A stretch of 64,000 bases of DNA from CAVZRC01 sp963777695. GTDB lineage: Bacteria; Planctomycetota; Planctomycetia; Isosphaerales; Isosphaeraceae. The stretch covers positions 4,030,001 through 4,094,000 of the forward strand of contig CAVZRC010000004.1 of assembly GCA_963777695.1 (NCBI GenBank), in the 5' to 3' direction. The notes under the pieces were generated by a model. The model was not told the origin of the DNA, searched no databases, and was given only the letters and a program-made list of their open reading frames with translations. A program made the position numbers and the translations under genes. Position 1 is the first letter of the stretch; each line of letters begins with the position of its first letter. Below are positions 33,719 through 43,474 of the stretch, piece after piece.

Positions 33719-34813
33719 ATGATCTCCTCGCGACGTAACAAATCTCGTCGGGGTTTCACGCTGATCGAGCTGCTGGTGGTCATCGCCATCATTGCCGTTC
33801 TCATCGCCTTGCTCTTGCCCGCGGTCCAGGCGGCCCGCGAAGCTGCCCGTCGTGCCCAGTGCACGAATAACATGAAGCAGATCGGCCTGGCCATCCACAA
33901 TTATGTGGACCGCGTGAACCTGTTCGTCCCGGCCGTCTCGGCCCCCCCGGCCGGCGATACCTGGAACTGGGACAGCGGCCTGAGCTGGCGGGCGATGATC
34001 CTGCCCGACATGGAGCAGACCACCGTCTACAACTCGTTCAACATGATGCTCAAGATGGACACCGGCGGCCAGTACGCGTCCTATGCCTGGGCGACCTGCT
34101 GGTACAACGTCATGACGACCTTCCTCTGCCCTTCCGACGGCAACAACGGCAGCCCGCCGGGCATCATGCCGTACGGGGCCTCGGGGACCTATGCCTTCAT
34201 CAACTTCACCCCGGCCCCCCCGCCCGGCGGCGGCTCGGTCGGCGTCCCCGTCACGAACTACAACCTGAGCTTCGGCGACAACTACGCGGTCCTGCCCCTG
34301 TGCGGCGGCACGGTCCCCTTCGAGACCTCGCCGACCACGACGCCGGTCCTGGGCTACATCCAGCGCGGCTGGGACGGCTTCTGGGGCACGAACGGCAGCG
34401 TGATTTCGCTTGGTGGCCCGGCGTCGATGCGTGGCTTCTCGGACTACCGCACCGGCCAGACCGCGACCATCCAGAGCGTCACCGACGGCCTGAGCAATAC
34501 CATCCTCGTCGGCGAAGTGCTGCCCTCGCAGGATGGCAACAATGAGATGTACGGGGCCTCGGGCGTGGCCTCGGGCACGACGATCCCGATCAACTATTAC
34601 ACGGGCGGTCCGTCCGCCGGCTACGGCTGCCCGGCGCCGCCGTCGCGCACCAGCTACTATGCTCGCGGCTTCAAGAGCATGCACCCCGGCGGCGCGAACA
34701 TGCTGTTCGCCGACGGCTCGGTCCACTTCCTCAAGGCCTCGATCAACCCGCAGGCCTACAACGCCCTGGGAAGCCGGATGGGCGGCGAGGTCATCAGCTC
34801 GGATTCCTATTGA
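33719..34813 (+). CDS. DUF1559 pseudopilin-like protein, copy 1
   Basis: Intact, 364 residues, with AAGGAG about ten bases before the ATG. A type IV prepilin N-terminus (RRGFTLIELLVV, then a hydrophobic helix to ~35 and AAREAARRAQCTNN) is followed by a DUF1559 domain. It ends with HPGGANMLFADGSVHFL, the HX9DG signature of prepilin-type processing-associated proteins. It is expected to be cleaved before Phe by a prepilin peptidase and to sit in the envelope, possibly assembling into fibres. It is followed by a small lipoprotein 127 bases downstream, the same order as copy 2. Planctomycetes carry many such paralogues whose function is unknown. Confidence 0.93.
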   Translation: MISSRRNKSRRGFTLIELLVVIAIIAVLIALLLPAVQAAREAARRAQCTNNMKQIGLAIHNYVDRVNLFVPAVSAPPAGDTWNWDSGLSWRAMILPDMEQTTVYNSFNMMLKMDTGGQYASYAWATCWYNVMTTFLCPSDGNNGSPPGIMPYGASGTYAFINFTPAPPPGGGSVGVPVTNYNLSFGDNYAVLPLCGGTVPFETSPTTTPVLGYIQRGWDGFWGTNGSVISLGGPASMRGFSDYRTGQTATIQSVTDGLSNTILVGEVLPSQDGNNEMYGASGVASGTTIPINYYTGGPSAGYGCPAPPSRTSYYARGFKSMHPGGANMLFADGSVHFLKASINPQAYNALGSRMGGEVISSDSY

Positions 34814-34845
34814 GCGTCTGTTCGAGAAGCCCCGGAGGGGCGATC

Positions 34846-34884
34846 GCACGTAGCCAGTGGCGTCAGCCGCCCCTGGCTACGTGC
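34846..34884. repeat. Hairpin between DUF1559 gene 1 and its lipoprotein gene
   Basis: Perfect 12-base arms GCACGTAGCCAG and CTGGCTACGTGC around a 15-base loop. No T-run follows. The GTAGCC/GGCTAC ends resemble those of the repeat at 37081. It could reduce read-through or stabilise the upstream mRNA. Confidence 0.65.
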
Positions 34885-34940
34885 TTCCGCACCCTTCGGC
34901 GGCTCGGTTTCGTATACCCATCCGCAGGGAGATCATCACC

Positions 34941-35450
34941 ATGTCGAACCGAATGCGCCTCGCTCTACGACCCCTCGCCCTCCTGATCGGCCCGGCCTTG
35001 CTCTTCGTGCCGGGCTGTTCCGAGGAAGGGATCGGGAAGCTCTATCCCGTCTCGGGGACCGTGGAATACAACGGGAAGCCCATCGCCAAGGGCTCCATCA
35101 GCTTCGTTCCGAAGGATGCGGCCAGCCGCGGAGCCTCGGGACAGATCGAGGACGGAAAGTTCGACTCGTTGACCACCCAGAAGCCTGGAGACGGCGTCGC
35201 GGGGGGAGACTACTTCGTCACCGTCACGGCCAGCGAGATCGATACGGGGAAGATGACGAAGGCGGCCGATGACCTCGCGGCCAAGAAGGGGATGGGAAAG
35301 ATGACCATGATCCCGCCCGAGCTGCTGGCCAAGGCCAACAAGGAAGCCAAGAGCTCGATCCCCAAGAAATATGAGAAGGCGACATCGAGCGATCTCAAGG
35401 CGACGGTCAGCGACTCTCAGAAGACCTTCAAGTTCGAGCTGAAGGACTAA
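34941..35450 (+). CDS. Small lipoprotein with transthyretin-like fold, copy 1
   Basis: 169 residues from the ATG at 34941, with GGGAG upstream. The signal peptide ends in the lipobox FVPGC (Cys ~27). The domain starts YPVSGTVEYNGKPIAKGSISF, a pattern common in planctomycete carboxypeptidase-regulatory/transthyretin-like small proteins. A Lys-rich C-terminal half follows (AAKKGMGKMTMIPPELLAK). It is paralogous to the lipoprotein at 48580, which shares RGASG, AKKG, IPxEL and PxKY elements in the same order. It is expected to be anchored in the envelope near its DUF1559 neighbour. No enzyme motif was seen. Confidence 0.85.
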   Translation: MSNRMRLALRPLALLIGPALLFVPGCSEEGIGKLYPVSGTVEYNGKPIAKGSISFVPKDAASRGASGQIEDGKFDSLTTQKPGDGVAGGDYFVTVTASEIDTGKMTKAADDLAAKKGMGKMTMIPPELLAKANKEAKSSIPKKYEKATSSDLKATVSDSQKTFKFELKD

Positions 35451-35485
35451 CGTCGCGCCTTGACAGGAAGAGGGGACGGCCCTTC

Positions 35486-35545
35486 GTAGGGTGGATGAAA
35501 CCCACCGGCGTCGAACTGTGGCTCGGTGGGTTTCACCCACCGTAC
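35486..35545. repeat. Dispersed palindrome (GTAGGGTGG...CCACCGTAC)
   Basis: Arms GTAGGGTGGATGAAACCCACC and GGTGGGTTTCACCCACCGTAC, each with its own inner symmetry. It lies after the lipoprotein stop. The short version at 5154 shares GGTGGGTTT/ACCCACC. Confidence 0.65.
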
Positions 35546-35600
35546 AAAGCTCTCGGACCAACTCCAGCACGCGGAGCCTGTCCCCTCCTCGTCATCGGCT

Positions 35601-35735
35601 CTTGGATACAGACCACCTCCACGGGATGAGCCATCATTTTGGTGTGGCTGATCCCTTTTCCAATTTTGTGCATCTTCCTTGCGTCGTGCGACGGTTCGTG
35701 GGTGGGGCCCGCATCTGGCCGTGGGCAAGGCGTCC
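35601..35735 (+). pseudogene. Relic of a sulfatase-type gene (N-terminal membrane segment)
   Basis: Two frames joined by one base give LDTDHLHGMSHHF and VWLIPFPILCIFLASCDGSW. These match DTNHLYGMSRQF, IWLIPITNLCIF and GSSWLASLIWPSRG of the intact sulfatase-like protein at 50579. The DNA also aligns, for example a shared CGGGATGAGCC. Everything after the second membrane segment is gone. The cytochrome gene starts right after it. Confidence 0.75.
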
Positions 35736-35755
35736 ACTCGTGCTATGGAGGGGGG

Positions 35756-37055
35756 ATGGACGAGCGGAGCCCGTCGGGTGCCCGATCGAGCTCGCGATGG
35801 CGATGGGTGCCCGCCTTGCTGATCACCGTGGTCATGGCGGCAAGCCTGTGGAGTTTGCCGCCCGGCCCCGAGAAGCCCGCGCCGGCCGAGGTGACACCCA
35901 CGCAGGGCCTGTCTCCCATCCCGTCCAGTCCGTATCGCAACACCGGGACTGGCGTGGCCTATGTCGGCGATGAGGTCTGCGCGCGCTGCCATGGCGAGAT
36001 TGCGCGGACCTTCCGCGAGCATCCGATGGGCCGATCGATGTCCGTCCCGGCCGACTCCAGGCCGGAGGTGAACGGAGAGGTCTTCACGGTCGCCGACCTG
36101 GTCTATTCGGTCCTGCGCCGAGGCGAGCGGGTCTTCCATCGCGAGGAGAAGCGCGATGCCCAGGGACGCGCGGTCGCCGCGAACGAGCATGAGGTGCGCT
36201 ACGTGCTCGGATCGGGTTCGACGCGGGCTCTCCTTCCTGGTCGAGCGTGGCAACGGCCTGTTCCAGTCGCCGATCACCTGGTACGCGCAGCGGCGTCGCT
36301 GGGACCTCTCGCCCCGCTATGAGGTCTGGAACGGACATTTCGACCGGCCGATCACCGCCGGGTGCCTGTACTGTCACACGAATCGGGTCGAGATGGCCGA
36401 GGATCGGCCGCCGGTCTTGCACGGCCTGGCGATCGGCTGCGAGCGTTGCCATGGGCCCGGCGAGCTGCACGCCCGCCGGCCGGAGATGGTCGACGGCCGC
36501 GACTGGACGATCGTCAACCCCGCGCATCTGGAGTCCCATGTGTTGCGCGATTCGGTCTGCGACCAGTGCCATTTGCAAGGCTCGGCGCGAGTGGATCAGC
36601 CCGGCCGTTCGGTCACGGCGTATCGCCCGGGACTCCCGCTGGAATCGTTCGTGAGGGTCGTCTACGCGCACGGCGATCCGGTGGCGGAACGCACCGTGGT
36701 CGGCCAGGTCGAGCAGATGCGCAAGAGCCGGTGCTACCAGGGGAGCGGCGGCGAGCTGGGATGCGTCTCCTGCCACGACCCGCACCGACTGCCCGCCGTC
36801 GGAGAACGTGTCGCCTATTATCGAGGCCGATGCCTGGAGTGTCACGCCACGCGCGGTTGCACCCTGCCTCGGGACGATCGCCTGTTGCAGAGTCCCGACG
36901 ACGACTGTACGGCCTGTCACATGCCGCCGACGCGCGTACTGGACGTCGCCCATACCGCGATCACGCTCCATACCGTCCCTCGCATCAAGCCGGCGGCCGA
37001 GGGGAGTCCAGCCAAGGCTGACTCTCGTCGGCCGAGCGAGGGCCATGGGAAATAG
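35756..37055 (+). CDS. Heptaheme c-type cytochrome, set 1
   Basis: About 433 codons with one base missing in a G-run near 36225 (GSGSTR to GLSFLVERG). A membrane anchor or signal is at residues ~16-33 (VPALLITVVMAASLW). Seven CxxCH heme sites follow: CARCH, CLYCH, CERCH, CDQCH, CVSCH, CLECH and CTACH. The spacing and CERCHGPGELH segment resemble cytochrome c554/c-prime-like multiheme proteins. It has no N-terminal TPR part, unlike the second copy at 54016. It is probably periplasmic and electron-transferring; the substrate is unknown. It faces the GT-C/TPR gene convergently, and a 59-base hairpin lies between them. Confidence 0.85.
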
Positions 37056-37080
37056 GGCGTGTTATGAACTCTCGATCCTC

Positions 37081-37139
37081 TGTAGCCGGCCTCTGTGAGG
37101 CCGGGGAGGGCACTCCCGGGGTCACAGACCCCGGCTACA
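37081..37139. repeat. Hairpin repeat (TGTAGCCGG...CCGGCTACA)
   Basis: Outer arms TGTAGCCGGCCTCTGTGA and TCACAGACCCCGGCTACA pair with two mismatches. The inner part (GGGGAGGGCACTCCCGGGG) is also symmetric. It lies between convergent genes and may also act as a bidirectional transcript end. Confidence 0.7.
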
Positions 37140-37182
37140 GCCGAGAATGCCGAGGAATTCGGGCGTACCGATACAACAAGCT

Positions 37183-40171
37183 CTAACCACCCTGCTGGAT
37201 CCGGCCGATGAGGGCTTCGAGGCTCCGGAGGAACGCGGCCTGCGCCGGCGTCACGCGCCGGCGCAGGCCCGCCCGGCGGGCGGAGAGGGCCTCCTTCGCC
37301 GCCCCGCGCTCGGCATGGAGCAAAGCCAGTCCAAACCAGGCTTCTGCGAGGTCGGGATCGCGGTCCAGGGCGGCGCGGTAAGCCTCGACGGCGGTGTCGA
37401 AGTCCATCGCCGCCATCGCCGCGGTGGCGATCCGATTCGATCGGATCGCGGGCGAGGGCGGAGTCGCACGTTCCCAGATCCGCCGCGCCTCGGCGGGTCG
37501 TCCCATGAGCAAGAGCGCGATCGCCACCGGGTCACATGCGGACCAGCCCGGGACCATCCCGCGACCTTCGGCCTCTTCGAATAACGATGCCGCGGCCTCG
37601 GGTCGCCCATGCCGGATCCTCTCGGCGACGGCGCGGGCCAGGCCGTCGCCGTCGAGTCGGTCCCAGTCGATCGCGGGCGCGGACGTGTCCTCGGGCTGGG
37701 CCTCGGCGGCGGCATCCTGGCCGGCGTAGACGCCAACCGCCTCGGTCCAGGCCCGTCGCATCATGCCGGCGACGGATCGCCGGGCATCGTCCATCCGACG
37801 GGCCTCGAAGGAGCGGAACAGCGCGAACAGGGCCCGGATCTCGCCGGGATCCTGCTCGAGGGCCTGTCGATAGCAGAAGGCGGCTTGCGACGGCAGGAGT
37901 CCTCGCGCCGGGTCCCAGGGCTCGTCCGGTCCGGGGAGTGCGAGCTTCAGGTCGGGGGCCAGGTTCGAGCACGCATCGCCGAGCAACGACCAGGGTGCCG
38001 CGGCGGTCGGATCCTCGGCGATTGCCTGGCGGAAGCGGTCGGCGGCCAGCAGCGAGAGCGCCAGGCGCAAGGACCGGGTGGGCCCGGGCCGATGCGAAAC
38101 CGTTGTGGCCAGGCTGAGCAGGCCCCGACCCTCGGCGAGTCCCAGCGGCTCGGGAGCCCGGGCGAGCCAGGCTGCGTCGTCGAAGTGCCGCGCCGCGAAG
38201 TTGACGCTGGGATAGGCAAACTCCAGGTCTCGCAACCCTTTCGACAGGAAGACCGAGCCGACCGCGTCGTAAAACACGCATCGCCAGTCGGGATCCGCCA
38301 GGAGCGTGGCCTCGGCGCCGGCGTTCGACTCGTGGTCGAGCAGGATCAAGGGATCGCCCATCCGCCGTAGGGCCGCGTCCCAACCCGGGCGACCGTCATT
38401 GAGCAAGCGTCCGAGCTGCATGTAGGACTCGAATGTCGCCCGCGTGGGCACTTCGAGGCGTCCGTCCATGAAGACCTTTCGATCGGGGCCGTTGTGGAAG
38501 ACATAGACGCCGGCCTGCCGGAGGCTGAACGCCAGCGCATGATCGGGCATCCCCGGCCGACCGGCGAACCGTGCGGCGTCGTGGGCGTAAGCCAGCGGCG
38601 AGGCGAAGGTCCCGAATCCCCTGCGCTCGCCCGTGGCGCGGAAGAACCCGCCGGATACGGTCGCGGCAATCAGCAGCCCGAGCAGGCCGGCCAGGACGGC
38701 ACGTGCCCCCCATGTGATCGCGCGGGCCGCCCGGCCCTCGGAGAACTCGGGAGAGAGCTGGGCGGCCCACTCGCCGAGGTCGGCGGCGAGGACGAATCCG
38801 GCGGCCAGCCCGAAGAGGTTCGCGTTGCGGATCGCCTGGAGGCCGAGGTAGCCGAATGTCACCGCCAGGATCAGCCGGAAGGGACGACCGCCGGCGCGGA
38901 GGGTCATCACGGCCGTCGCGATTCCCAGGATCGCGGTCGCCCATGCGAGGGCCGTCGAGCCCGGCCCGGGCACGCCCAGCCATGACGACGGGCCGGGCTC
39001 CGCCCCGAACAGGTACGCGCGCAGCCAGATGACCCACGCCGCCGCTGCAAGCCCGCCGACCGCGGCCAGCACCGCCGCCCGCCGCGATGATCGCGTCAGC
39101 AAGGCCCCGCCGCATGCCCCCAGCGCGACCAGCCCCAGCGGGGCCAGCCGCCCGGATCGGACGATCCACACGGGCGTCCCCTGGCCGGGCAGGCCGATCG
39201 CGGCCCACAGGACCAGGCCCGCGGCCAGCCCGAACGCGATGACGAAGCCCCTGCCCCGTGCGCGACCCGCGGCCCGCCACGCGGCCGGGACGATGGCGCC
39301 CGGCGGCAGCAGCCAGAGCAGGAAGCATTCCGCGCGGTTGTAGAGGTTGCCCGCGGCGATCGGCACGGTCTGCTTTCGGATGAACTCATGAAGATCCATG
39401 AATTCGATGATTTCCGACTTGTACGATCCGCCCCAGGCGGTGATCTTGGGGAACAGTTCGAGCGGGAACATCGCCCCGCTCAGGCCGTAGGGGTTCGCCA
39501 GGCAGGCGAGCCCGACCGCCGCCGCGGCGCCGCCGACATGCCCCCACCATCGCCACCCGCCGGACCTTGCCGCCAGCCGGTCGACCAGGTAGGCCCCGAG
39601 GATGATCGGCCCCAGGACGAACAGGCCATGCGCATTGACCCAGATCACCTGCACCGGCGGCAGGACCCAGGCCAGCGCCGGTCGGGAATCGGTCCGCTGG
39701 AGTACAGCCAGGTAGACGGCCATCCCCAGGAGCGAGAGCAGCTCGGGCCTCGGGGCGAATCGCGCGCTCATGACGGCCAGCGCCGGCAGCCAGCAAGCCA
39801 CCGCGACCCACACCGGCCCGCGTCGATCGCGCGCCGCCAGGGCGACCAGCAGCACCGCCGCGCAGATCCCCGCGGCCATCAGGATCGTGCCGCGTGCCCC
39901 GTCGGCCGCGAACGCCCCGGCCAGCATCACCTCGAAGAGCCAGTGCAAGTCGATCCAGGGGCGATCGGCCGAGGCGAACGTGAACGGGTCGAGCCGCGGG
40001 ACCTGCCGGTTCTCCCATATCCATCGGCCGGTCCGCACGTGCCACCAGAGATCCGAGTCGTACAGCTCCTGGCAGCCGAGCGGCGAATGCGGCCGCGAGC
40101 AGCAGGAGCATCAGGGCGCCGTCGGCCAGTCGCGCGGCGCGGTCAGGGTTGATGACGGTCTTTGTCGCCAT
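37183..40171 (-). CDS. GT-C-like polytopic membrane protein with C-terminal TPRs
   Basis: About 996 codons with one frame break near 40100, between the start MATKTVINPD (40171) and CQELYDSDLWWHVRTGRW. The motif DSDLWWHVRTG with DPFTF and PWIDLHWLFEV is typical of a family of polytopic envelope proteins. The first-loop acidic pair resembles the catalytic region of GT-C glycosyltransferases. About 10-12 membrane segments fill residues 15-480. A periplasmic domain with DHALAFSLRQAGVYVF and MDGRLEV follows, and then TPR helices to the end (AEAWFGLALLHAERG). The donor and acceptor are unknown. It lies downstream of the TPR gene on the same strand, 68 bases apart. Confidence 0.75.
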
Positions 40172-40239
40172 GTCGGCAGGAGTTCATCGTGCGACGGATC
40201 ATCGTTTGGATCGGGACGGTGCAGCTCGGCCCTGGACGT

Positions 40240-41540
40240 TCACGGCTTCGACGAGGCGGCCATGAGGCGATGATAGTTCGCCAGACCGGCCTCACCTCGT
40301 TTCTGATAGTAATCGGCCAGCGTCCGGTGGGTCGGGGCGTGACTCGGGTCGCCGCGGAGGATCTCCTTGGTCCAGCCCAGGCCCTCCTCGGCGTGTCCGT
40401 GCTCGAGCATCCAGCGGGCGACCTTCAGTCGCGACTCCATGTCATTCGGGTCCTTGACGATCTTGAACCGGAGCTTGACGACCTCGTCGTGTTCGGCACG
40501 GAGGCGGGTGGCGAGCTCGGTCTCGGCCTGTGCGCGCGTCGTCGCCGGCGAGCTTCAGTGCCTGCGCGTAGGAATAGCGGATCTCGTAGTCATAGGTCTC
40601 GATCTGGATGAGGGTCTCGAATCGTCGGCATGCCTGGCCATACCGGCGTAGCCTCAGGTCGACCTGGGCGAGCTCCTTCAGGGCGTCGGGCTGGCGGGGG
40701 TCGATCTTGAGCGCGGCCTCGAAGTCCCGGGTCGCCCCGTCGAGGTCGCCGTGCTGGAACGCGTTGTGGCCGAGCCCGACGAGGGCCAGGACATCGTCGG
40801 GGTGCTCTTCGAGATAGCCGAGATACTCCCGCTCGGCCTCCTCGAACTTGCCGGCCTTGCCGAGCTGCTCGGCAAGGCCGAGCCGCGCCCTGGCCAGGCC
40901 GGGATCGCGCTCCAGCGCCGCGCGGTAGTTCCGGATCAAGATCGAGGGCTCGCGATCGGACCGGGAGGCGATCTCGTTGGCCCACAGATAGGGCTGGGGA
41001 TCCTCGGGCGCCGCCGTCCGCCATCGCTCGATCGCCTCGCCGGCCTCGGGCAGCCGATAGGTCGCCAGGTAGATCCGGCCAGCTCCCTGGCCACCAAGGC
41101 CCGGGGCTCCTGCCCGGCGTCGTATGCCAGGCGCAGGATCGGCTCGGCTTCCTTGATCTTGCCGATACGGGCCTCGTAGATCCCGGTCAGGGGGATGAGG
41201 TGGTCCTCGTCGAGGCCGAGCCGCGTGGCCTCCTCGATCGACGCCGCGATCTCGCCGGGCTGCTTGTCGATCGTCGCCAGCCAGCCCCGGTAGAATTGCG
41301 CCTCGGCCGAGCGCGGCTGCTCCTGGATCCATCGCGGCACCAGGCCTGCGCCTCGTCATAGCGACGCTCGGCGAACAGCCGCCGGACCTCGCCGGCCAGG
41401 CGCGACCGCGGATTCCAGCCGAAGGCGAGATAACCCCCGGCCGCCGTCATCGACGCCGCCAGGATCAGGATCGCCGCTCTCTTGTGGTGGCGCGTGACGG
41501 GTGGCGGATGGGGGGTGGGTTGTTCGTCGGCGCACTGCAT
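40240..41540 (-). CDS. Membrane-anchored TPR protein, copy 1
   Basis: About 433 codons read across three frame breaks, near 41340, 41085 and 40540. The start MQCADEQP matches copy 2 (MQRPDDQP at 53913). One membrane helix (~25-42) follows HHKRAAILILAASM. TPR units follow: RYDEAQAW, RIYLATYRLPEAGEAIERW, DVLALVGLGHNAFQHGDLDGA and RQPDALKELAQVDLRLR. The conserved end is LADYYQKRGEAGLANYHRLMA. With the anchor first, the repeats face outside the cytoplasm. Copy 2 aligns along its full length, which is why the frames can be joined with confidence. Confidence 0.8.
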
Positions 41541-41585
41541 CGTTGATACCGGACGGTGCGAGAGATCGCTATCTTTCAGATAGAG

Positions 41586-41593
41586 AGCATACC
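41586..41593 (-). promoter_or_regulatory. Extended -10 element shared by both TPR paralogues (copy 1)
   Basis: On the minus strand CTGGTATGCTC, an extended -10 (TG-n-TATGCT), sits ~45 bases before the start. Copy 2 has CTGGTAAGCTC in the same place, and both continue to an identical CCGGTATCAACG just before the ATG. Confidence 0.5.
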
Positions 41594-41748
41594 AGTTTCG
41601 ACTCAACACCCGCCACCCGTCTCCCATCGGGTGGGGGAACCACGTTTGCAGACCTCGGTCCCGGAGATTATCCTGTGATCGTCGATGACGGGGGCGTCAA
41701 CCTCGGCGGAGTCGCGCGAGCCTTGATCCTGGTCATCGAAGGAGAACC

Positions 41749-43458
41749 ATGAGCGTTCCGCGGGTCCAGGCCGCCGGACGACGACCGCCGACGCTGGGCC
41801 GGGGCCCGTACGCCTGGGCGATGGCGATCCCGCTGGTCATCGTCGTCCTCGTCGCGTTCTTGCCGATCCTCGGCAACGGATTCGTCCAGTTGGACGACCA
41901 CGAGAACTTCCTCTATAACCCCCACTTCCGCGGCCTCGGCCGGGCCGAGATCGCCTGGGCCTGGACTACCGAGCTGATCGGAGTCTACCAGCCGGTCGGC
42001 TGGATGATCCTGGAGCTCCAGTACGTGGTCTTCGGACTCGACCCATTCGGATATCATCTCACCAGCCTGGTCCTGCACGCCCTCGCTGCGTTGGCCTTGT
42101 ACTCGCTGACCCGGGCGCTGGTCGGACGCGCCTGCCCCTCGCTCCTCGCCGGCAATCCGAAGGGCGTCGCCCTGGGCTCTGCCCTGGCGGTCGCGCTGTT
42201 CGCGATGGAGCCCTTGCGGGTCGAGGCGGTCGCCTGGGCCTCCTGCCAGACGTATTTGCCGAGCGCCGTGCTGGCCGTGCTGGCGGCCCGCGTCTACCTG
42301 GGTGCGGCCGAGGCGCCGCCGCGACGTCGAATCGCGGGGCTGACCGTCGCCTGGATTTTGTTCGCCATGGCCCTGCTCTGCAAGGCGACGGTGGTCGCGC
42401 TGCCGGCGGTCTTGCTCATCTTCGATTATTACCCGCTCCGACGGCTGGGCGGCGGCCCCGGGCGATGGTTCGGCCCGTCGACCCGCCGCGTCTGGGCGGA
42501 GAAGGTCCCCTTCTTGATCCTGAGCCTGATCTTCGCCGCGATGGCGATCCATGCGAAGGCGTCGGTGGACTCGGTGCTGTCGCTAGAGCGGCGCAGGCCG
42601 CTAGGCCGGCTCGCCCAGTTCGGTTACAGCGCCTGCTTTTGCCTGTGGAAGTCGGTCTGGCCGACCGGCCTGTGTACGAATTACCCGGTGCCCGAGCCGT
42701 TCCAATGGTACGCGCCGAGATACCTCGCGTGTGCCGCCTTGCTGGCCGCGGCCACCGCGGTCGTGTTCCGACTCCGCGTCCGGTACCCGGGCCTGCTGGC
42801 GGCGTGGCTCGCTTACCTGGTGCTGCTGGCACCCAGCTCCGGACTGGTCACGATCAGCGATCAATCGGCCGCCGACCGCTACAGCTACGTGTCCACCATG
42901 AGCATGGTGCCGCTCCTGGCCGCCGCGTTCGCCCGGCTGACGCGCCCGGATCGAGGCCCCTTGAACTTCGCGATGGCCGCGGCGGGCTTACTCCTGATCG
43001 CAGTCCTGACCGGATCGACCTGGGCGCAGTGCCGGACCTGGCGCGACACGGCAGCCCTCGCCTCGCACGCCATCGCGCAGGGCGGTGGAGGCGTCGAGAT
43101 GTCCATGAACCTCGGCTGGGGCCTGGAGCATCGCGGCGACCTCGACGGGGCGGCGGCCAGTTTCCGCGAGGTGCTGCGACTGGAGCCATCCCATGTCCCC
43201 GCGAGGATCATGCTGGGGATGGTCGAGCTCCGCCAGGGTCGGACCGCCGACGCCCTCGAGCTGCTCAACGAAGCCGTCCGGCTCCAACCCGATATGCCCG
43301 AGGCCCATAACGGACTCGGCACGGCGCTCGCCGCCGATGGCCGCTTCCACGACGCCCTCGAACAGTTCATGGAGGCGTTACGGCTGCGGCCCAGCTTCGC
43401 CGAGGCCCGCGCCAACCTGATCCGCGTCCGGTCGCTCACGCGATCGGGCGGGCCCTGA
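41749..43458 (+). CDS. GT-C/TMTC-like membrane protein with C-terminal TPRs
   Basis: Intact, 569 residues. A first membrane helix (~27-44) leads to the loop GNGFVQLDDHENFLYN. The acidic DD pair is where GT-C transferases such as TMTC/PMT proteins place catalytic residues. About ten membrane segments continue to residue ~430, with SDQSAADRYSYVSTM in a late loop, a pattern common to this family. The last ~130 residues are three TPR units (NLGWGLEHRGDLDGAAASF, RIMLGMVELRQGRTADALEL and EAHNGLGTALAADGRFHDAL). Transfer of a sugar from a lipid donor to envelope proteins is the inferred role. It is divergent from the TPR gene and convergent with the YfhO gene, 16 bases away. Confidence 0.82.
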   Translation: MSVPRVQAAGRRPPTLGRGPYAWAMAIPLVIVVLVAFLPILGNGFVQLDDHENFLYNPHFRGLGRAEIAWAWTTELIGVYQPVGWMILELQYVVFGLDPFGYHLTSLVLHALAALALYSLTRALVGRACPSLLAGNPKGVALGSALAVALFAMEPLRVEAVAWASCQTYLPSAVLAVLAARVYLGAAEAPPRRRIAGLTVAWILFAMALLCKATVVALPAVLLIFDYYPLRRLGGGPGRWFGPSTRRVWAEKVPFLILSLIFAAMAIHAKASVDSVLSLERRRPLGRLAQFGYSACFCLWKSVWPTGLCTNYPVPEPFQWYAPRYLACAALLAAATAVVFRLRVRYPGLLAAWLAYLVLLAPSSGLVTISDQSAADRYSYVSTMSMVPLLAAAFARLTRPDRGPLNFAMAAAGLLLIAVLTGSTWAQCRTWRDTAALASHAIAQGGGGVEMSMNLGWGLEHRGDLDGAAASFREVLRLEPSHVPARIMLGMVELRQGRTADALELLNEAVRLQPDMPEAHNGLGTALAADGRFHDALEQFMEALRLRPSFAEARANLIRVRSLTRSGGP

Positions 43459-43474
43459 CGAATGAGGCCCTGAC

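Noticed and set aside
35455..35755. The upstream extension of the cytochrome ORF starting MVWLIPFPI as a genuine N-terminus
   Set aside because: That extension is the sulfatase relic in a shifted frame; the cytochrome's own signal starts at MDERSPSG (35756).
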